Shown here: piece by piece, positions 9,248 through 17,343 of the stretch
Layout: every line of letters begins with the position of its first letter
Numbering within the stretch: position 1 is the stretch's first letter
DNA from: Marinilongibacter aquaticus
GTDB lineage: Bacteria; Bacteroidota; Bacteroidia; Cytophagales; Spirosomataceae
Direction: 5' to 3'
Length of the DNA stretch: 64,000 nucleotides
NCBI RefSeq assembly: GCF_020149935.1
Contig: NZ_CP083757.1
Location: 3,559,501-3,623,500 of the forward strand
The notes under the pieces: generated by a model
The model's input: the letters and a program-made list of their open reading frames with translations, nothing else
Database searches by the model: none
Told to the model about the DNA's origin: nothing
Made by a program: the position numbers and the translations under genes

Positions 9248-10633
9248 TTACATCTCCTTCATTTCCGAAACCACTTTGGTGATGGTTTGTTTGGCATCTC
9301 CGAAAAGCATAAGGCAGTTGTCGTAACCAAAAAGCTCGTTTTGGATTCCGGCGTAGCCTTTGCCCATACTTCTTTTGCTCACAATTACCGTACGGGCTTT
9401 GTCGGCATTCAGAATAGGCATGCCGTAGATTGGGCTTTGCGGGTTGTTTCGAGCCGCCGGATTGACCACATCGTTGGCTCCTACCACGAAAACCAAATCG
9501 GTATTGGGGAAATCGTCATTGATCTGTTCCATTTCGATCAATTTGTCGTAGGGGATATTGGCTTCGGCCAACAATACGTTCATATGCCCGGGCATTCTAC
9601 CCGCCACCGGGTGTATGGCGAATCGGAATTCTATGTTGCGTTTTTCGCATTGTTCGGCCAGTTCGCGAATCACGTGCTGTGCTTGGGCCACGGCCATGCC
9701 GTACCCGGGCACCACAATTACAGATGAAGCGGAGTCGAACAACATTGCAGCTTCTTCTACGCCTACTTCTTTGACCACCATTTCTTCACCATCGCCAGAG
9801 CTGGTCGTACCGGTTTGGCCAAAACCACCTAGAAGTACATTCAGCAAAGAACGGTTCATGGCTTTACACATGATTTGCGTCAGTATAATGCCCGAAGCCC
9901 CCACCAAAGCTCCAGAGACGATAAGTACATTGTTGTTCAGAACAAAACCCGTAGTACAAGCCGCCATTCCTGAATAAGAATTCAACAAAGAAATGACCAC
10001 CGGCATATCTGCTCCTCCAATCGGTATTACAGTAAGAATGCCCAAAAGCAGGGCAATGCCCACCAATATGAGAATATACATGGGATCGGATTGGTGCATT
10101 AAAGCCACAACCGCCATGGTGATAGCTCCTATAAGCAAGACAAGGTTTAAGGCGTGTTGGCCTTTAAACATAATGGGCTGGCCATTGATTTTGCCGTTCA
10201 GTTTGAGAAAGGCAATGAGCGATCCCGTGAAGGTGAGTCCACCGATAAATATACTTAATGCGGCAGAAGTACCTATAATTACACCGACATGCTCTTGAAG
10301 TCCTTGGGTTTTCAACCAAAAGTCGGATAAGGCAACAGACAAGGAAGCTAAGCCGCCAAAGCCATTGAAAAGGGCAACCATTTCGGGCATTTGGGTCATT
10401 TCGACTTTGAAAGCTATAAAGAGGCCAATGGCCGATCCGATGACAATGCAAATGAGAATATCGCTCAGCGAGAGCACATCGATTTGAACAACTGTGGCCA
10501 AAATGGCGATAAGCATACCCAAGGCCGAAAGTTGGTTTCCGCTTCGGGCTTCCTTGGTTTTGTTCATTTTTTTGATCCCGATGATAAACAGGATCGAGGC
10601 AATAAGGTAGGCTAATTGTATAGTTATACTCAT
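9248..10633 (-). CDS. pntB: NAD(P) transhydrogenase subunit beta
   Basis: The 461-residue protein has an N-terminal membrane domain of about nine helices and a C-terminal NADP(H)-binding domain (dIII). The dIII domain shows VVPGYGMAVAQAQH, the HPVAGRMPGHMNVLLAEA segment, NDVVNPAA and VSKRSMGKGYAG, all hallmarks of PntB. With the two alpha polypeptides it forms the inner-membrane pump that couples hydride transfer from NADH to NADP+ with proton flow, supplying NADPH. It is the last gene of a pntAA-pntAB-pntB operon, 15 nt after the small membrane subunit. Confidence 0.95.
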   Translation of the reverse strand: MSITIQLAYLIASILFIIGIKKMNKTKEARSGNQLSALGMLIAILATVVQIDVLSLSDILICIVIGSAIGLFIAFKVEMTQMPEMVALFNGFGGLASLSVALSDFWLKTQGLQEHVGVIIGTSAALSIFIGGLTFTGSLIAFLKLNGKINGQPIMFKGQHALNLVLLIGAITMAVVALMHQSDPMYILILVGIALLLGILTVIPIGGADMPVVISLLNSYSGMAACTTGFVLNNNVLIVSGALVGASGIILTQIMCKAMNRSLLNVLLGGFGQTGTTSSGDGEEMVVKEVGVEEAAMLFDSASSVIVVPGYGMAVAQAQHVIRELAEQCEKRNIEFRFAIHPVAGRMPGHMNVLLAEANIPYDKLIEMEQINDDFPNTDLVFVVGANDVVNPAARNNPQSPIYGMPILNADKARTVIVSKRSMGKGYAGIQNELFGYDNCLMLFGDAKQTITKVVSEMKEM

Positions 10634-10648
10634 GATTTCTTTTCGGGC

Positions 10649-10936
10649 TTATTTTTTACGAAACATTTTCAACATGCGGTCGGTCACGGCATAGCCGCCC
10701 ACCACATTGATTGTGGCCAAAATGAGGGCCAACATCCCCAACCATTTGCTGATGGTGGTATAGCCCAGTTCATTACTGGCCAAAATGGCCCCAACGATCG
10801 TGATGCCCGAAATGGCGTTTGAGCCAGACATGAGCGGTGTGTGCAAGGTAGGCGGTACTTTGGCGATCAGTTCGAAGCCCAGATAGCTGGCCAATACCAA
10901 GACATAGAATAGGATAATGAGTGATTCTAATGACAT
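10649..10936 (-). CDS. pntAB: NAD(P) transhydrogenase subunit alpha part 2 (membrane domain)
   Basis: I place the start at 10936 (MSLESLIILFYVLVLASYLG), giving 95 residues with about three transmembrane helices and the family segment TPLMSGSNAISGITIVGA. A longer in-frame start at 11017 overlaps the upstream pntAA gene and adds a hydrophilic leader not seen in the family. The polypeptide supplies the dII helices that single-chain PntA carries at its C-terminus, so alpha is split in two here, as in Rhodospirillum. The gap to pntAA is 19 nt and to pntB 15 nt. Confidence 0.92.
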   Translation of the reverse strand: MSLESLIILFYVLVLASYLGFELIAKVPPTLHTPLMSGSNAISGITIVGAILASNELGYTTISKWLGMLALILATINVVGGYAVTDRMLKMFRKK

Positions 10937-10955
10937 GTGTTTAGGGTTGAAAAGG

Positions 10956-12095
10956 TTAAACGGTTTGTGTTTTTTCCAGAATGGTTTTTGTGAAGGCGTG
11001 TACTGTTTCGCCACCATGTGTAATCAACGATCCTTTGGTGATTTCTTCTTCCATTTCCCATTTGAAGCCATCTTTATCTGCCAAATGGAGCAACAATGTG
11101 CTGATGTTTGTAGCATAAAGTTGACTGGCGTTTACTGGAAGCAAAGAAGGTAAATTGGCTTCACCAATGATAGTTACCTTGTGTTTGACCACGCTGCTGT
11201 TGATTTCCGAAATCTCGCAATTGCCGCCAGATTCTACCGCCATGTCCACAATAACCGAACCGGCTTTCATGCTTTTTACCATTTCTTCCGTAACGAGCAC
11301 AGGGGCTTTTTTTCCGATGACCAAAGCGGTTGTAATCACCAAATCGGCTTCTTTTATTCGTTCTTGTACCAGCTCTTTTTGTTTTTGAAGAAACTCTTTC
11401 GACACTTCTTTGGCGTAGCCGCCTTCAGTCTCTACTCCTTCGGCTCCTTCTACTGTAAGAAAACGGCCACCCAGCGACTCCACTTGCTCTTTTGTTTCTG
11501 GGCGAACATCGGTAACCTCAACCACGGCCCCCAATCTTTTGGCGGTGGCAATGGCCTGCAAACCCGCCACGCCCGCTCCGAAAATGAGTACTTTGGCTGG
11601 CGTGATGGTACCCGCGGCGGTCATCATCAAAGGGAAGATTTTGCCCAAAGCATTGGCTCCCAACAAAACAGTTTTGTAGCCCGCAAGATTGGCCTGCGAA
11701 CTCAGGGCATCCATTTTCTGGGCACGCGAAATGCGAGGGACGGCGTCCATGGCAAAGGCCGAAATTTTCTTGGCATTGAAAGCTTCTAGCGTTTCAGGAA
11801 TGGTGTAGGCGTAAAGGAAAGAAATACACACGGCTTCCTCGGGCATTTCGGTGATTTCTTCCGGTGTAAAGGCGTTCACCTTGAGCAGAATCTGGGCTTG
11901 GCAGGCATCCTTTTTATTGGCGGCTATACTTGCTCCCACTAGGGTGTAGTCTTCGTCGCTAAAAGACGAGGCCAAACCGGCTCCACTTTCGATTTTTACC
12001 TGAAAACCTTTTTTGATGAGTTGCTTGCTTACCTCAGGGCTTAGGGCCACGCGATTCTCCCGCGGTTTGGATTCTTTGAGAATAGAAATCTGCAT
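10956..12095 (-). CDS. pntAA: NAD(P) transhydrogenase subunit alpha part 1 (NAD-binding)
   Basis: The 379-residue soluble protein begins MQISILKESKPRENRVALSP, typical of the PntA/alanine dehydrogenase family. It has a Rossmann motif, VLIFGAGVAGLQAIATAKRLGA, followed by VTDVRPE for NAD binding. It forms the dI domain that binds NADH. The membrane part is encoded by the next gene. It is the first gene of the operon, and a TACTTTTG element at 12130-12137 may be its -7 box. Confidence 0.94.
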   Translation of the reverse strand: MQISILKESKPRENRVALSPEVSKQLIKKGFQVKIESGAGLASSFSDEDYTLVGASIAANKKDACQAQILLKVNAFTPEEITEMPEEAVCISFLYAYTIPETLEAFNAKKISAFAMDAVPRISRAQKMDALSSQANLAGYKTVLLGANALGKIFPLMMTAAGTITPAKVLIFGAGVAGLQAIATAKRLGAVVEVTDVRPETKEQVESLGGRFLTVEGAEGVETEGGYAKEVSKEFLQKQKELVQERIKEADLVITTALVIGKKAPVLVTEEMVKSMKAGSVIVDMAVESGGNCEISEINSSVVKHKVTIIGEANLPSLLPVNASQLYATNISTLLLHLADKDGFKWEMEEEITKGSLITHGGETVHAFTKTILEKTQTV

Positions 12096-12129
12096 TTTTT
12101 GTATTAAAAGGGTTCATAGAATAGGTGCT

Positions 12130-12137
12130 CAAAAGTA
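12130..12137 (-). promoter_or_regulatory. Possible -7 element of the transhydrogenase operon
   Basis: On the minus strand this reads TACTTTTG, a match to TAnnTTTG, 34 nt before the pntAA start. No TTG lies at the proper distance upstream, so the call is weak. Confidence 0.3.
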
Positions 12138-12325
12138 GACAAAATTATGGAAAGTTTGTGTTGAAATGATATTTTCTAAATAGGAAAGCGATTTTCTCAA
12201 GCCGAAAATAAACAGAAGAAATTTGAATTTTTTTTAATAAATACAAAGCGTGCAAAAGCTTTCCATTCGATACTGGAATTGTACCGCGGAGCAGAAATTT
12301 GTCTTGGTGGAAATGTGTGTGGGAT

Positions 12326-12745
12326 TTAGTGTCCTTTGCCGAGGAGGCTGTCCAGTTCCAGGTGTTTTTCTTTCATTGTGCCTAAGGCAAAGGCTGCCGC
12401 CGAAGCGGTAAAGACGGAGAAGTCGAAAGCTCCTTTTATACCGGTTGAAAAGGTCATAGACAGGGCAAATAGTAAAATCAAGAAGCCGCTTAATTTGGCA
12501 AACAATTCTGTTTTGAATCCGACAAGCAAGAAAATCCCAAAAATTATCTCGGCTGCGGTGGCTAGCATTCCGGCTGCGGGAATCAGGGCAGTTGGAAGCC
12601 AAGGGTTGATCGTTTGCGTATAGTCGAGGAAATTGTCCCAATTCCCCCAAACCGAGACCGTTTTACTCCAAAGGCCCAAGCGGTCGGCTACGGCGGATAA
12701 AAAACCGATCGAAATGGCCAGACGCAAAAAGAGTTTTGTATACAT
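12326..12745 (-). CDS. DoxX-like integral membrane protein
   Basis: The protein is 139 residues from MYTKLFLRLAISIGFLSAVADRLG; an in-frame start 24 nt upstream (MKTKPEYN...) is also possible. It has four hydrophobic segments, a helix-1 pattern and AAEIIFGIFLLVGFKTELFAKLSGFLI, which resembles the DoxX/DoxD family. DoxX-type proteins are small membrane proteins associated with redox or quinone functions in some bacteria; the role here is not known. Its neighbours are a lipoprotein gene on the same strand (gap 74 nt) and the pnt operon downstream. Confidence 0.75.
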   Translation of the reverse strand: MYTKLFLRLAISIGFLSAVADRLGLWSKTVSVWGNWDNFLDYTQTINPWLPTALIPAAGMLATAAEIIFGIFLLVGFKTELFAKLSGFLILLFALSMTFSTGIKGAFDFSVFTASAAAFALGTMKEKHLELDSLLGKGH

Positions 12746-12819
12746 ATTGTATTCGGGTTTTGTTTTCAATAAGGCTGTTTGTGCTGCGAACTACGGTATT
12801 TTTTAATTTTTCGCCTATT

Positions 12820-13293
12820 TTAATCAATTCTTTCGAATTCGAAGTCTATCTCCAAAGCGTCTCCCGAAACTTTAGCATTGATTTTCCGACCGTTTTTCCA
12901 ATATTTTATTTGTTTGGGAAAATCCAAAGTGTCGTTTGTGCAAAGAAATGCGTCGCTTTTCAGCTCGGTAACGGGGAAGGCGATGGATTCCTTTTCTTCT
13001 GGAACTTTCACGCTCAGCACCCAGTGATCGCTTTGTCGAAGAAGTCGGATTTTCTCTTGTTTTATCGTGTCGCCGTTTTGCATGGTGAAGCTTATTCCAG
13101 TGTATTCGTTTTTACTTACTTTTTCCCAGTTTTCAAAAGTATGTTTACCTTTTTCTTCGTGCATTCTTTCCCAATTTCCAAGTAGCCAATCAAAGGTTTC
13201 AGACTGATTTTCTGAGTCGGCCAGTTCTTTTTTCGTGGCCGAATGGCAGGAGCTCAAGAGTATTGTCACCAAGGCGAAATGTATTGTCTTCAT
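12820..13293 (-). CDS. Small lipoprotein of DUF6265 type
   Basis: The 157-residue protein has a lipoprotein signal, with lipobox LLSSC and acylated Cys16. The body has FDWLLGNWERMHEEKGKHTFENWEK, a pattern shared by DUF6265-like Bacteroidota lipoproteins that probably form a small beta-barrel. It begins 4 nt after the sigma factor gene's stop, so it is likely the third gene of the YCII-sigma operon and perhaps a periplasmic output of that regulator. No enzymatic motif is visible. Confidence 0.7.
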   Translation of the reverse strand: MKTIHFALVTILLSSCHSATKKELADSENQSETFDWLLGNWERMHEEKGKHTFENWEKVSKNEYTGISFTMQNGDTIKQEKIRLLRQSDHWVLSVKVPEEKESIAFPVTELKSDAFLCTNDTLDFPKQIKYWKNGRKINAKVSGDALEIDFEFERID

Positions 13294-13297
13294 CGTC

Positions 13298-14500
13298 TTA
13301 TAAATTGATAAATTTGTTTTCGAGCAAATATCTTTTGCGTATTTCTTGGTTCATTTTTGTAATCATTTGTGCGGTTATTTCTTGCGATTCTTTCGGCTTG
13401 CTCTCGCTCAATAAAGAGGCTTTTAGAAGAGACAGATACGTGTGTTCGGTGGCCAGTTGGCCTTCGAGTTTTTCGAGTAAACCCATGGCCTCTTCTTTTC
13501 TTTCGGCCTTGAACAAACAAAAGCAATAATTGATTTCTACGATTGGCGAAGGCGAAATCTGCAAGAGTATTTCGTAAAGGCGAATGATGTCCTTCCAAAA
13601 ATCCAGGTCAAATGAAGGGGCAGACATGTATTTACTGACGATCAGGGCTTCGATATAAAACTTATCGATTTTGTTGGGCTTTTTCAAATAATGAAAACCG
13701 AGGTTTATCATTTCCTTGTTCCATTTGTTTTGGTCTTGTTTGAAAAAGGAGATCAAATTGTCCGCATCTACTTTGGCTTCGAGCCTGGCAATGTGAAAAC
13801 AGAAAAGCGAGAGCAAGTTGCTCGTGGATTCCTGTGAATAATCTTTGAGTAATATTTTAGCCAAAGCGAAAGATTCCAAGCACAAATCTTCATTTACAAT
13901 GGACTTGTTTTTCTCACTGAAGGAATCGAACCCCGTATTGAAAACGGCATACAATACCTCTTCAACGGTACGCAATGCCTCGCTGCTCATGCTTTTTAGC
14001 GTATCGGAAACAAGGCGGCTTTTGTATTCCGTTTGCAGCGAATTCTTGGCTCTTCGGACAATCTTGTAAATGGCTTCTTCACGGAGTAAAGTGTTCTCCG
14101 CAATTTCCGGCACACTCAGCCCGAAGATATTTTTTAAGACAAAAACAATTTTCGCCTGTTTCGTAAGGGTAGACGAAGAAGTCACCATGCAGACGGTTTC
14201 CAGCCTCAAATCGCTTGTTTCGGTTTCCGAAAAATCTGCCGTTTGCTCGCTTTCTAAATCCGTGACTTTGTTGTTTTTCTTCAATTGATTCAGCAGATCG
14301 TTCTTGGCTGTGATGAAAAGCCAGTCCTCTTTCCTTTTGGGCGAACTGTCTGGTTTCCATTTTTTTACGGCCTTTAGAAAGCTGTTTTGGATGGCGTCCT
14401 CAATCTCCGAAAAACGATGCACACCGTATTGGCGGGTAAGAGCGGCAAAAAGCTTGCCATACAAAACCCGGAAATTGGTTTCAGCAATTGGATTCGGCAT
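13298..14500 (-). CDS. ECF42-type RNA polymerase sigma factor with C-terminal TPR-like extension
   Basis: This 400-residue protein has sigma region 2 near the N-terminus (EIEDAIQNSFLKAVKKW, WLFITAKNDLLNQLKK), sigma region 4 with a helix-turn-helix (FGLSVPEIAENTLLREEAIYKIVRRAKNSL), and a long helical C-terminal domain of the DUF6596/SigJ-like kind. ECF42 sigma factors lack an anti-sigma factor and are encoded with a DGPF (YCII) protein, exactly as here: the 5' end overlaps the YCII gene by 20 nt. The C-terminal domain is thought to control activity. The inducing signal is unknown. Confidence 0.88.
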   Translation of the reverse strand: MPNPIAETNFRVLYGKLFAALTRQYGVHRFSEIEDAIQNSFLKAVKKWKPDSSPKRKEDWLFITAKNDLLNQLKKNNKVTDLESEQTADFSETETSDLRLETVCMVTSSSTLTKQAKIVFVLKNIFGLSVPEIAENTLLREEAIYKIVRRAKNSLQTEYKSRLVSDTLKSMSSEALRTVEEVLYAVFNTGFDSFSEKNKSIVNEDLCLESFALAKILLKDYSQESTSNLLSLFCFHIARLEAKVDADNLISFFKQDQNKWNKEMINLGFHYLKKPNKIDKFYIEALIVSKYMSAPSFDLDFWKDIIRLYEILLQISPSPIVEINYCFCLFKAERKEEAMGLLEKLEGQLATEHTYLSLLKASLLSESKPKESQEITAQMITKMNQEIRKRYLLENKFINL

Positions 14501-14846
14501 AATCTTCCATATCCATAATTTGTCTTATTTCGGTAGTTCCGCCCCAGATATGACAAGGGCAGCCCTTGGCTATTTCTAAAATCGTGTCCATGTTTTCTGC
14601 TTGCAGAAGATAATAGCCACCAATAATCTCTTTCGATTCCATATATGGCCCGTCTTTGACCACCGCATTTTCACCCGAAATCAGTACGGCTTTTTCTTGC
14701 AGGCCATCGCCCGAAATCAAATGCCCCGATTCGGCTAATTTTTCGGCCCAGGCCATGTGAGCATTGGCCAAATCTTCCATTTCTTTTGGCGAAAGCTCAC
14801 CCATTTTTTCAATGTCTTCGTGCAGCAGTAATAAAAATTGTTTCAT
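14481..14846 (-). CDS. YCII/DGPF-domain protein, ECF42 partner
   Basis: The 121-residue protein begins MKQFLLLLHEDIEKMGELSP and contains the family signature VKDGPYMESKEIIGGYYLLQA (the DGPF region, here DGPY). Several such proteins are encoded with ECF42 sigma factors and are thought to be their targets or signalling partners. It overlaps the sigma gene by 20 nt, which suggests translational coupling. It is the first gene of the operon. Confidence 0.88.
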   Translation of the reverse strand: MKQFLLLLHEDIEKMGELSPKEMEDLANAHMAWAEKLAESGHLISGDGLQEKAVLISGENAVVKDGPYMESKEIIGGYYLLQAENMDTILEIAKGCPCHIWGGTTEIRQIMDMEDYAESNC

Positions 14847-15226
14847 GTTCTATATTGTTTTTTTCTAAAGACAATTGAGCCTTTCGGTTTTGGACAAATT
14901 TGTCATTTTATTTTTTTGCTCAAACAGTTTTAGAAATTAGGAGTATCAAATTTCTTTAGCAGGAGAATTTATTTGCCGATTCCAAATGCACAAAAACTTA
15001 CAGTCCTTCTTGTGAATGAAGTCGAACATGGCGATACGTCGTGGCCTGAAAAATAATTTCAGGAAGCGATTCAAGCTGTTTTTTCTTTTGCAGATGTTAA
15101 TCGGGTATTCATTTGAACATCCACAGAAGAGTCACTTTTCTGCTCACCGAAGCGATTGCCGATGCATTGTTCTGTTTGTGGGCTGTACCGAATTGCCTAG
15201 CTTGCATACCGAAAACCAAATCAGGA
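14847..15226 (+). other. 380 nt intergenic region between divergent operons
   Basis: This region separates the YCII-sigma operon (minus) from the metal-response regulator (plus). It carries a 12 nt palindrome at 14893-14904, listed separately. No convincing coding sequence, RNA gene or complete promoter was recognised in it. An in-frame upward extension of the regulator from 15113 lacks protein-like character. Confidence 0.5.
14893..14908. promoter_or_regulatory. Palindrome resembling half of a CusR box
   Basis: GACAAATTTGTC at 14893-14904 is a perfect palindrome, followed by ATTT. The right half, TTGTCATTTT, is identical to the right half of the E. coli CusR box; the left half matches in GACAA. 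It lies 47 nt upstream of the YCII gene and about 320 nt upstream of the response regulator gene. Confidence 0.35.
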
Positions 15227-15910
15227 ATGGAAAATATTCTTTTGCTTGAAGATGATCCCGTGCTTTCGAAAGAGATCAGCCAATTTCTCGACAGCAATGA
15301 TTTCAAGTGCGATTGCGTGTACGATGGTTCTTTGGCCAGCAAACAGGCAAAACTGAAAGAATATGACCTCGCAGTTTTGGACATCAACGTGCCCGGAATG
15401 AACGGCTTGGAAGTCTGCCAATTGCTTAGGCAAGACAACGGCAAAATGCCGATTTTAATGCTCACGGCTTACGGTGAAATTGAAGACAAGATGGAGGCTT
15501 ACAACAAAGGAGCCGACGACTATTTGGTGAAACCTTTTCATCTTGAAGAATTGCTGATTAGGATAAAGTCCTTGCTTCGGCGTAAGGATATTCCGCAAGT
15601 GGAAACACAAGAAATAGAAGTGGCTGATCTGCGGATCAATACCTATACTATGCAAGTGTTCAGGGCGGAAAAAGAAGTGGCTTTGAGCCCAAAGGAGTTC
15701 AAACTGCTTTCGATTTTGGCCAAAGCAAATGGCCGCGTGCTTTCTAAAATGCAGATTGCCGACGAACTGTGGGATTTCCGTATCGAAACCAACCAGAATA
15801 CCATCGAGGTGTACATCAATTTCCTGCGTAAGAAAATCGATAAAGATTTCGAACAAAAGTTAATCCACACCAAAGTGGGTTACGGTTATTATTTAAAAGA
15901 TGAGGCCTGA
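15227..15910 (+). CDS. OmpR-family response regulator (metal efflux)
   Basis: I chose the ATG at 15227 (MENILLLEDDPVLSK), giving 227 residues. The upstream in-frame extension is not protein-like. The receiver domain has the acidic pocket E8-D9-D10, phospho-acceptor Asp52 (LAVLDINVPG) and Lys102 (LVKPFH). A winged-helix DNA-binding domain follows, with SPKEFKLLSILAKANGRVLSK and IEVYINFLRKKID, typical of OmpR/PhoB regulators. It overlaps the histidine kinase gene by 11 nt, and the pair stands directly upstream of the RND pump it most likely controls. Its closest known roles are the CusR/CzcR type. Confidence 0.93.
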   Translation: MENILLLEDDPVLSKEISQFLDSNDFKCDCVYDGSLASKQAKLKEYDLAVLDINVPGMNGLEVCQLLRQDNGKMPILMLTAYGEIEDKMEAYNKGADDYLVKPFHLEELLIRIKSLLRRKDIPQVETQEIEVADLRINTYTMQVFRAEKEVALSPKEFKLLSILAKANGRVLSKMQIADELWDFRIETNQNTIEVYINFLRKKIDKDFEQKLIHTKVGYGYYLKDEA

Positions 15911-17264
15911 GATGACTTTGAAGACCAAAATATCGCTCTTGGTTTCGCTTTTGTTCACCTTTATTTACGCCGTTTCGGCCACGGTGGTGTATGTGCTTTT
16001 TGCTGATTTCCGGAAAGACGAATTTGAAAACCGACTGAAAGACAAGGCCATCACTTCGATCAAATTGCTGGTGGAGGTGGAGGAAGTGGATTCTCGATTG
16101 CTCGAAACCATCGATACGGTAAGTATCAACAATCTGTATTCGGAAAAAACCTTGATTTTCGATTCGGATTTCAACCTGATCTACAGCAGTCTGGACGATA
16201 CGCGTATTGAATGGGATCAAAGCGATTTGGAATATCTGAAAAAGAACAAAACTTTTTTCAGAAGAGAAAACAACCTCGAAGTGTACGGTTTTTTCTACGA
16301 TACCAACCAAGAGGATTTTTACGCCCTGATCTCGGCCAATGACAGCTACGGAAACCGCAAGCTGGAATACCTTTTGGTCATTCTTATTTTCAGTTATTTT
16401 TTGTTCACGGCGGCAGCTTGGGTGGCCACTTCATATTTGGTGAAAAAGCTTTTCCGGCCGCTCGACAATTTTCACACCAAGGTGAAAAGCATCAATGAGA
16501 ACAATTTGGATACACGGATTGCGGTAAAAAGGGCGAAAGATGAAATCGACCTTTTGGCCAACGAGTTCAACCAAATGCTTTTACGGATCGAAACTTCGTA
16601 TACCAAACAAAAGGAGTTTGCGGCTCAGGCTTCGCATGAATTGCGTACCCCCGTGACACGCATAACCGCACAATTGGAAAACAGGATGCGGAACGAGAAG
16701 GAGCCAGAAATGCTGCATTTCATGGAGAATCTGCTGAAGGACGTCAATCAGCTTTCCGACCTCATCAATTCATTGTTGCTTCTTTCTAAGCTGGAAAAAG
16801 ACGATAGGGCATCGGAAAGGCTTTGCCGCATCGACGAGGTGGTTTTCGAAGCCTGTGAAATTGTAAACCGCACTTTCCCCGACTTTAAACTGCAATTGGA
16901 GATTCTGGAAAGCGAACACGAGGATTTTCTCGAATTGAAAGCAAACAAGGCTTTGATGGTCATTGTGTTCGTCAATCTTTTGAAGAATGCGTATGTGCAT
17001 TCGGAAAGCAAAAAGGCGATTTTGACGATTGCGGAAGAGGGGCAAAAGCTAAAAGTGGAAGTGTCGAACGATGGCCAAACGTTGAGCGAAAAGGAGCAGG
17101 AAGAGCTTTTTCAGCCTTTTATGCGGGGCGAAAATTCCAAGAATAAGTCGGGTTTGGGTCTGGGCTTGCGAATTGTTTGGCGAATTTTAAGTCAGCAAAA
17201 CGGAGAAATACGCTATAGGGTAGAAGACGGGCAAAATGTCTTCGAGCTAAAATTCAGGTCTTAA
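15900..17264 (+). CDS. Sensor histidine kinase (metal efflux)
   Basis: The protein is 454 residues from 15900; the ATG at 15912 (MTLKTKISLLV), one base after the regulator's stop, is an equally good start. It has two membrane helices (10-34 and 155-180) around a periplasmic sensor domain of about 120 residues, then a HAMP segment, a HisKA domain with His246 in QASHELRTPVTRI, and an ATPase domain with the N-box VNLLKNAYVHS and G-box SGLGLGLRIV. It should autophosphorylate and pass the phosphate to the regulator encoded just upstream. The periplasmic domain shows no obvious Cys/His metal cluster. Confidence 0.93.
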   Translation: MRPEMTLKTKISLLVSLLFTFIYAVSATVVYVLFADFRKDEFENRLKDKAITSIKLLVEVEEVDSRLLETIDTVSINNLYSEKTLIFDSDFNLIYSSLDDTRIEWDQSDLEYLKKNKTFFRRENNLEVYGFFYDTNQEDFYALISANDSYGNRKLEYLLVILIFSYFLFTAAAWVATSYLVKKLFRPLDNFHTKVKSINENNLDTRIAVKRAKDEIDLLANEFNQMLLRIETSYTKQKEFAAQASHELRTPVTRITAQLENRMRNEKEPEMLHFMENLLKDVNQLSDLINSLLLLSKLEKDDRASERLCRIDEVVFEACEIVNRTFPDFKLQLEILESEHEDFLELKANKALMVIVFVNLLKNAYVHSESKKAILTIAEEGQKLKVEVSNDGQTLSEKEQEELFQPFMRGENSKNKSGLGLGLRIVWRILSQQNGEIRYRVEDGQNVFELKFRS

Positions 17265-17288
17265 GCCATTTTTAAGGTGAACCTTAAG
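17261..17288 (+). promoter_or_regulatory. Candidate response-regulator operator (TTAAG repeats)
   Basis: TTAAG occurs at 17261-17265, 17272-17276 and 17284-17288, with start-to-start spacings of 11 and 12 nt, about one helical turn. The last two also form an inverted repeat, TTAAGGT-GA-ACCTTAA (17272-17287). The site lies 56 nt before the TolC-like gene and just after the kinase stop, where an OmpR-type regulator could bind. Confidence 0.5.
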
Positions 17289-17343
17289 CTAGACTAAAGA
17301 TGGGCTGATTTGCTTTGCGACCATTAATAAATATGTGTCGCGA

